NCBI GenBank assembly: GCA_017415945.1
Contig: JAFQDR010000108.1
Coordinates: 1 to 64,000, forward strand
Source: Oscillospiraceae bacterium
GTDB taxonomy: Bacteria; Bacillota_A; Clostridia; Oscillospirales; Oscillospiraceae
Reading direction: 5' to 3'
DNA length: 64,000 bases
A program made the translations under genes and the position numbers. The first letter of the stretch is position 1. The number at the start of each line of letters is the position of its first letter. Below the pieces are notes generated by a model that made no database searches, was not told the DNA's origin, and saw only the letters and a list, made by a program, of their open reading frames with translations. Shown piece by piece: positions 59,878-64,000 of this stretch.

Positions 59878-59986
59878 GCTCCCCTTTGAAGGGGAGCTGT
59901 CAGACGCGAGGAACGAGCGGATGACTGAGAGGTAGACCTCTCCGAGCCTCGCAGGCTCGGCCCACCTCTCCTTAAAAGGAGAGGCT
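59878..59986. repeat. Double-hairpin dispersed repeat, copy 5
   Basis: GGCTCCCC-TTTGAA-GGGGAGC at the left and CCTCTCC-TTAAAA-GGAGAGGC at the right, with GAGCCTCGCAGGCTC inside. Follows truA by three bases and may terminate the operon. Confidence 0.85.
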
Positions 59987-60108
59987 AAAAAGGAAGTATA
60001 TTTTTCGATATCTTTATTTGTTCATAATTTTATGGTATATCTGTTATATGGGGCGGTTTGTCCCGAATAGAGTGCCAAGTACCTTGTAATAAGAAAGGGT
60101 TGCTACTT

Positions 60109-60828
60109 ATGATGAAGTGGATCATTGACCTGATCCTGCTGGCTGTGGTGCTGCTGAGCGCGTACAACGGCTATAAAAAAGGTCTCATCAACGAAATCGG
60201 TGCGGTGCTGTGCCTGCTGGTTTCCCTATATGCGGCTACCGTCATTGCCCATACCGTTTCCTTCGAGGTGGTTTCCGCAGTGAAGCCCTTTGCGGGGGGC
60301 TTTATCGAGACGGTGATCTCCGATGATGTGCCCCGGCGTCTGGGCTATGATGTGGATGAATACTCCATCGGCGACATTGTTGCCAACGATCCCCAAAAGG
60401 CCTTTGAGGTTGCGAAAATGACCTTTATGTGCATGGGCGTTTACGAGCCCACTGCCGAGAAGCTGGCCCGGGATGTAATGGATTACCAAGCCGCCAACAA
60501 TGTAGGGCTCCGCCTTGCCATCATTGATGTCACCTGCAATACGGTGGTGTTTGCGGGGGCTGTGGCACTGTTCTTTATGATCATTCTGATCTTCCTGACC
60601 GTGCTGGGCAACATCCCCAATATCTCCTTCCGCCTGCCCAATATGGAGGAAGTGGATGAGATCGGCGGTGCCATTGTGGGCATTATGCGGGGCGTGCTGA
60701 TGGGAATGCTTGCTGTGTGGGTGCTGAAGTTTATGGGTCTGCTGATTGGGGAAGATACCATAAGCAGTACTGTAGTAGCCCGCTTGTTCGAGAGGATCGG
60801 CGTTGTGTCCTTCTTCCTTGGTGTGTAA
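60109..60828 (+). CDS. CvpA-family membrane protein
   Basis: A 239-residue protein with four hydrophobic segments: the N-terminal pair (IIDLILLAVVLLSAYNGYKKGLINEIG, then VLCLLVSLYAATVIA) is the CvpA signature, and two more helices lie near 160-185 and 205-225. Between them is a soluble loop of about 70 residues. CvpA is linked to colicin V production and envelope stress in enterobacteria; its role here is unknown. AAAGGG spacing favours the ATG at 60109. The next gene starts 23 bases after the stop, probably the same operon. Confidence 0.87.
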   Translation: MMKWIIDLILLAVVLLSAYNGYKKGLINEIGAVLCLLVSLYAATVIAHTVSFEVVSAVKPFAGGFIETVISDDVPRRLGYDVDEYSIGDIVANDPQKAFEVAKMTFMCMGVYEPTAEKLARDVMDYQAANNVGLRLAIIDVTCNTVVFAGAVALFFMIILIFLTVLGNIPNISFRLPNMEEVDEIGGAIVGIMRGVLMGMLAVWVLKFMGLLIGEDTISSTVVARLFERIGVVSFFLGV

Positions 60829-60851
60829 TAAATAATTAGGAGATTGAATAT

Positions 60852-63173
60852 ATGCAGCCTCAACTGTGTGCTCGCTGCGGGAAGAACCCCGCGGTGGTAT
60901 TTGTAACCAAGTTCGACGGACGTGAGTCCAAGAACGAGGGCTTGTGTCTCAAGTGCGCAAAGCAGCTGGGAATCAAGCCCATTGATGATATTTTTGAAAA
61001 AATGGGAATTGCGGAGGAGGATCTGGATTCCCTGCAAAGCGAAATGACCGGTGCCCTCAGTGAGCTGGGCTCTATGTTCGGCGGCGGTCTGCCCGAGGGT
61101 ATGGGCGGCGATGACGAGGACGAGGAGGACAGCGGTAAGACCGCCACCTTCCCCTTTATGAACCGTCTGTTCGGCGGGGCAAACGGCGGCAATATGCCCG
61201 ATATGCCCAAGCCCGACCACGGCAAGGCCTCCGGAAGCGAGAAGAAGCCCAAGGGCCCCGGCAAGAAGAAGTTCCTGGACGGCTACTGCATCGATCTGAC
61301 CATGCGTGCCCGTGAAGGGAAGCTGGACAATATGATCGGCAGAAAGGAAGAGCTGGAGCGTGTCATCCAGATCCTGAACCGCCGTCAGAAAAACAACCCC
61401 TGCCTCATCGGTGAGCCCGGTGTAGGCAAGACCGCCATTGCGGAGGGTCTGGCCATGGCCATCGCCAAGGGTCAGGTGCCCTACAAGCTGCGGGAAAAGC
61501 AGGTCTATCTGGTGGATATGACCGCCCTTGTGGCAGGCACCCAGTTCCGCGGTCAGTTCGAGTCCCGCATGAAGGGCCTTATTGACGAGGTGAAGAAGCA
61601 GGGAAACGTGATTCTGGTCATCGACGAGATCCACAACATTGTGGGTGCGGGGGATGCGGAGGGCAGCATGAACGCCGCCAACATTCTGAAGCCCGCACTG
61701 AGCCGCGGTGAGATCCAGGTCATCGGTGCCACCACCTTTAAGGAATACCGCAAGTTTATTGAAAAGGACACCGCTCTGGAACGCCGCTTCCAGCCCGTGA
61801 CCGTAGCCGAGCCCTCTATCGCGGACTCCATCGAGATCCTGCTGGGCATCAAGGGCTATTACGAGGACTATCATCAGGTGGACATCTCCGACGAAATGTG
61901 CCGTCTGGCGGTGACCATGTCCGAACGCTACATCACCGACCGCTTCCTGCCCGATAAGGCAATCGACCTGATCGACGAGGCTTGCTCCGATGTGAATCTG
62001 AAGGATCGTGAGCTGACCCGCCGCATGATGGTGGAAAAGGAGCTGGCGGACTATGCCAAGGAGCAGGAGCTGCTGCTGGCAGACACCGAAGGAGAGCATT
62101 ACGCCCGTCTGGCGGAGATCCGCAGCAAGACCATGCAGCTCAACGACGAGCTGCTGCAGCTGAAGGCCAAGGGCAGACCCAAGCTCACCGCCGACAACAT
62201 TGCCCGTATCATTGAGCTGTGGACCAAGATCCCCGCAGCCAATATCAAGGAAGACGAGTTCGTTCGTCTGGCGGGCCTCAACGAACGCCTCAAGTCCCAC
62301 ATCATTGGGCAGGACGAAGCGGTGGACACCGTGTGCGCAGCCGTCAAGCGCAGCCGTGTAGGCCTGCAGGCCAAGCGCAAGCCCCTGTCCTTCATCTTCG
62401 TCGGGGGCAGCGGCGTGGGCAAGACCGAGCTGGTGAAGCGCCTGGCGGAAGACCTGTTTGATTCCCCCGAATCTCTGATTCGTCTGGATATGTCCGAATT
62501 TATGGAAAAGTTCGCGGTCAGCCGCATTGTAGGCTCTCCTCCCGGCTATGTGGGCTATGACGAGGCAGGGCAGCTCACCGAAAAGATTCGCCGCCGCCCC
62601 TACTCCGTGGTGCTGTTTGACGAAATCGAAAAGGCACACCCCGATGTGCTGAACATCCTGCTGCAGATTTTGGACGACGGTCACATTACCGACGCCCAGG
62701 GCAGAGTGGTGAACTTTGAAAATACCGTCATTGTCATGACCACCAACGCGGGCAGCAACTCCAAGAGCGGCTCTCTGGGCTTCGGGGCAAGCCTCACCGA
62801 CATGAGCCGTGAAAAGAGCATGAAGGCTCTGGGTGAATTCCTGCGGCCCGAGTTCATCAACCGTGTGGATGAGATCGTTTGCTTCAATGCCTTGAGCGAA
62901 GCAAACCTCCGTGATATTGCCGTTCTGATGCTGGGCGAGACCGCACAGGCTATGGCAGACAAGAAGATCGAATTTACCTACGACGAATCCGTTCCCGACT
63001 ATCTGGTGGAAAAGGGCTACAGCGTGGCATACGGTGCCCGTAACCTGCGCCGCCTGATCCAGCGTGAGATCGAGGATGCGGTTGCCACGGAAATGGTGGA
63101 CCGCCGCCGCGGCAACGTAAGCAAGGTGTTCGTTACCGTCATCGACGGCAAGGTAAACGTACAGTCCGAATAA
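60852..63173 (+). CDS. clpE: ClpE-like AAA+ ATPase with N-terminal zinc finger
   Basis: A 773-residue Hsp100 chaperone/unfoldase. A zinc finger (C6-x2-C9, C32-x2-C35) opens the protein, then a Gly/Asp/Lys-rich linker, AAA domain 1 (Walker A GEPGVGKT near residue 188), a UVR-like middle (about 390-440) and AAA domain 2 (Walker A GGSGVGKT near 518, with PPGYVGYDEAGQL). The zinc finger points to ClpE rather than ClpC; the typical ClpC N-domain repeats are absent. It should feed ClpP. ClpE genes are usually CtsR targets, but no clear CtsR operator was seen. Confidence 0.9.
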   Translation: MQPQLCARCGKNPAVVFVTKFDGRESKNEGLCLKCAKQLGIKPIDDIFEKMGIAEEDLDSLQSEMTGALSELGSMFGGGLPEGMGGDDEDEEDSGKTATFPFMNRLFGGANGGNMPDMPKPDHGKASGSEKKPKGPGKKKFLDGYCIDLTMRAREGKLDNMIGRKEELERVIQILNRRQKNNPCLIGEPGVGKTAIAEGLAMAIAKGQVPYKLREKQVYLVDMTALVAGTQFRGQFESRMKGLIDEVKKQGNVILVIDEIHNIVGAGDAEGSMNAANILKPALSRGEIQVIGATTFKEYRKFIEKDTALERRFQPVTVAEPSIADSIEILLGIKGYYEDYHQVDISDEMCRLAVTMSERYITDRFLPDKAIDLIDEACSDVNLKDRELTRRMMVEKELADYAKEQELLLADTEGEHYARLAEIRSKTMQLNDELLQLKAKGRPKLTADNIARIIELWTKIPAANIKEDEFVRLAGLNERLKSHIIGQDEAVDTVCAAVKRSRVGLQAKRKPLSFIFVGGSGVGKTELVKRLAEDLFDSPESLIRLDMSEFMEKFAVSRIVGSPPGYVGYDEAGQLTEKIRRRPYSVVLFDEIEKAHPDVLNILLQILDDGHITDAQGRVVNFENTVIVMTTNAGSNSKSGSLGFGASLTDMSREKSMKALGEFLRPEFINRVDEIVCFNALSEANLRDIAVLMLGETAQAMADKKIEFTYDESVPDYLVEKGYSVAYGARNLRRLIQREIEDAVATEMVDRRRGNVSKVFVTVIDGKVNVQSE

Positions 63174-63250
63174 TATAGAACCTTCCCCTTTTAGACCCTT
63201 TCTCTTGGTTTTTGGGGAAGGCACACTCTCAAACGATAGGAGAGAACGAT

Positions 63251-63889
63251 ATGAAGCTGAATCCCAATAAGACTGCTCTGCTGGTCATCGATATGCAGGA
63301 GGGATTTCTGAATCCCGAATCCCCCACCTATATCCCCACGGCACAGGATACGGTGCCCGCCTGCATCGCGGTGCAGCGGAAGGCCCGTGAACTGGGGATT
63401 CCCGTGTACTTCGTCATCCGCCGCTACGCCAAGGACGGCAGCGATGTGGAGTTCACCCGCTACTATGCGTGGAAGCAGGGGGGCAAGCCCTGCTCCGGAC
63501 CCGAAAGCCCCATTGGCTGGAATATGCCCAAGGGCTTTGAGGTGCTGCCTTGGGATACAGTGCTGTTCAAGCCTCGCTATTCCGCCTTTTTCAACACCCA
63601 TTTGGACAGCCTCCTGCGCAGACAGGGCATCGATACCGTCGTTGTCACGGGTACCACTACCCCCAACTGCATCCGCGCCACCGTGTTCGACGCCATCAGT
63701 CTGGACTACAATACCGTGGTGCTGTCCGACTGCACCTCCTCCGTCAATGAGGAAGTGCAGCGGGTGAACCTGCAGGGCATGGAGAGCATCGGTGCGGTCA
63801 TTGCCACCGCAGCCCGGTTCAAGGCGGAAACCATAGACCTTCCCGTGACCATCGGCATGGTCAGAGCGAATGTTGCAAAGGAGAGATAA
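63251..63889 (+). CDS. Isochorismatase-family cysteine hydrolase
   Basis: A 212-residue protein. The triad is D14 ([10 protein letters not shown]), K107 ([10 protein letters not shown]) and C140 ([16 protein letters not shown]). Relatives include nicotinamidases and N-carbamoyl-amide hydrolases; the missing metal-binding DxHxxH argues against true nicotinamidase. AGGAGAG precedes the ATG. A macro-domain gene starts one base after its stop, so the two are co-translated. Confidence 0.88.
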   Translation: MKLNPNKTALLVIDMQEGFLNPESPTYIPTAQDTVPACIAVQRKARELGIPVYFVIRRYAKDGSDVEFTRYYAWKQGGKPCSGPESPIGWNMPKGFEVLPWDTVLFKPRYSAFFNTHLDSLLRRQGIDTVVVTGTTTPNCIRATVFDAISLDYNTVVLSDCTSSVNEEVQRVNLQGMESIGAVIATAARFKAETIDLPVTIGMVRANVAKER

Positions 63890-63890
63890 T

Positions 63891-64000
63891 ATGGGTATCA
63901 TCGAAATCATTCAGGGAGACATCACCAAGCAGGCTGTGGATGCCATTGTCAACGCTGCCAACTGTAAGCTGCTGGGGGGCGGCGGGGTAGACGGCGCCAT
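63891..64000 (+). CDS. Macro-domain protein (cut by window end)
   Basis: Only the first 36 residues are present: [36 protein letters not shown]. This is the ADP-ribose-binding front of a macro domain ([17 protein letters not shown]), as in O-acetyl-ADP-ribose deacetylases. AAGGAG lies before the ATG. It continues beyond the window. Confidence 0.9.
   Translation, partial: MGIIEIIQGDITKQAVDAIVNAANCKLLGGGGVDGA

Noticed and set aside
63181..63221. Terminator after the ClpE-like gene
   Set aside because: CCTTCCCC and GGGGAAGG can pair, but the loop is 25 bases and no T run follows the stem, so it is not a convincing terminator.
1..64000. rRNA, tRNA, IS transposase, prophage structural genes, replication origin
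   Set aside because: I looked for these on both strands and saw none; a tRNA scan and a profile search would be needed to exclude a missed tRNA.

Overview
The window looks like a chromosomal segment from a spore-forming, gut-type clostridium (Bacillota, Clostridia, probably Oscillospiraceae/Ruminococcaceae). This rests on SpoVT, the rpmG-secE-nusG-rplK-rplA order, THF and lysine riboswitches, an ECF folate importer, SipW-type secretion, Shine-Dalgarno-led genes and a G+C content I judge by eye to be in the mid-50s %. Genus cannot be fixed from sequence alone. I see no rRNA, tRNA, transposase or CRISPR array.

Layout. 0-9.6 kb: spoVT, a membrane protein, CCA-adding enzyme, an M48 metalloprotease joined to azlCD, a YitT protein, an Mbeg1-like lipase, and the folate S component (folT) behind a THF riboswitch. 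9.7-11 kb: a patch of very small genes (ribbon-helix-helix regulator, XRE regulator, two unknowns). 11-16.4 kb: a lysine-riboswitch-controlled NhaC-type transporter, then argG and argH. 16.4-33.3 kb: an XRE regulator and a long surface-fibre locus: a SipW/archaeal-type signal peptidase, six SipW-type secreted proteins, a 2482-residue multi-domain adhesin, a Pro/Thr-repeat wall protein and a sortase. 33.3-36.4 kb: CDF metal transporter, DUF1653, an XRE regulator and an A+T-rich zinc-ribbon/CFI-box protein. 36.6-38.8 kb: ribosomal/transcription operon on the minus strand. 39-42.4 kb: folC-ruvX, then an ECF sigma/anti-sigma pair. 42.7-48.4 kb: minus-strand MBL hydrolase, dtd, rsh, recJ. 48.8-54 kb: thioredoxin-rhodanese, a Crp/Fnr regulator, and a two-component system with an odd kinase. 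54-64 kb: a lipoprotein, an rRNA-type methyltransferase, ecfA1-ecfA2-ecfT-truA, CvpA, a ClpE-like ATPase, an isochorismatase-family hydrolase and the start of a macro-domain protein.

How it fits together. ecfA1A2T can energise the distant FolT, while folC traps imported folate as polyglutamate. SipW would process the camelysin/TasA-like exported proteins encoded beside it, and the sortase would anchor the Pro/Thr-stalk protein. Together they suggest a matrix fibre or adhesin system.

Much of the intergenic space is packed with dispersed repeats: double-hairpin elements behind genes, short palindromes with a fixed CTAC border, a 117-bp MITE-like element, a composite element behind dtd and the methyltransferase, and an apparently undescribed structured element of about 115-135 nt. 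Two copies of that last element sit directly in front of the fifth SipW-type gene and the giant adhesin.
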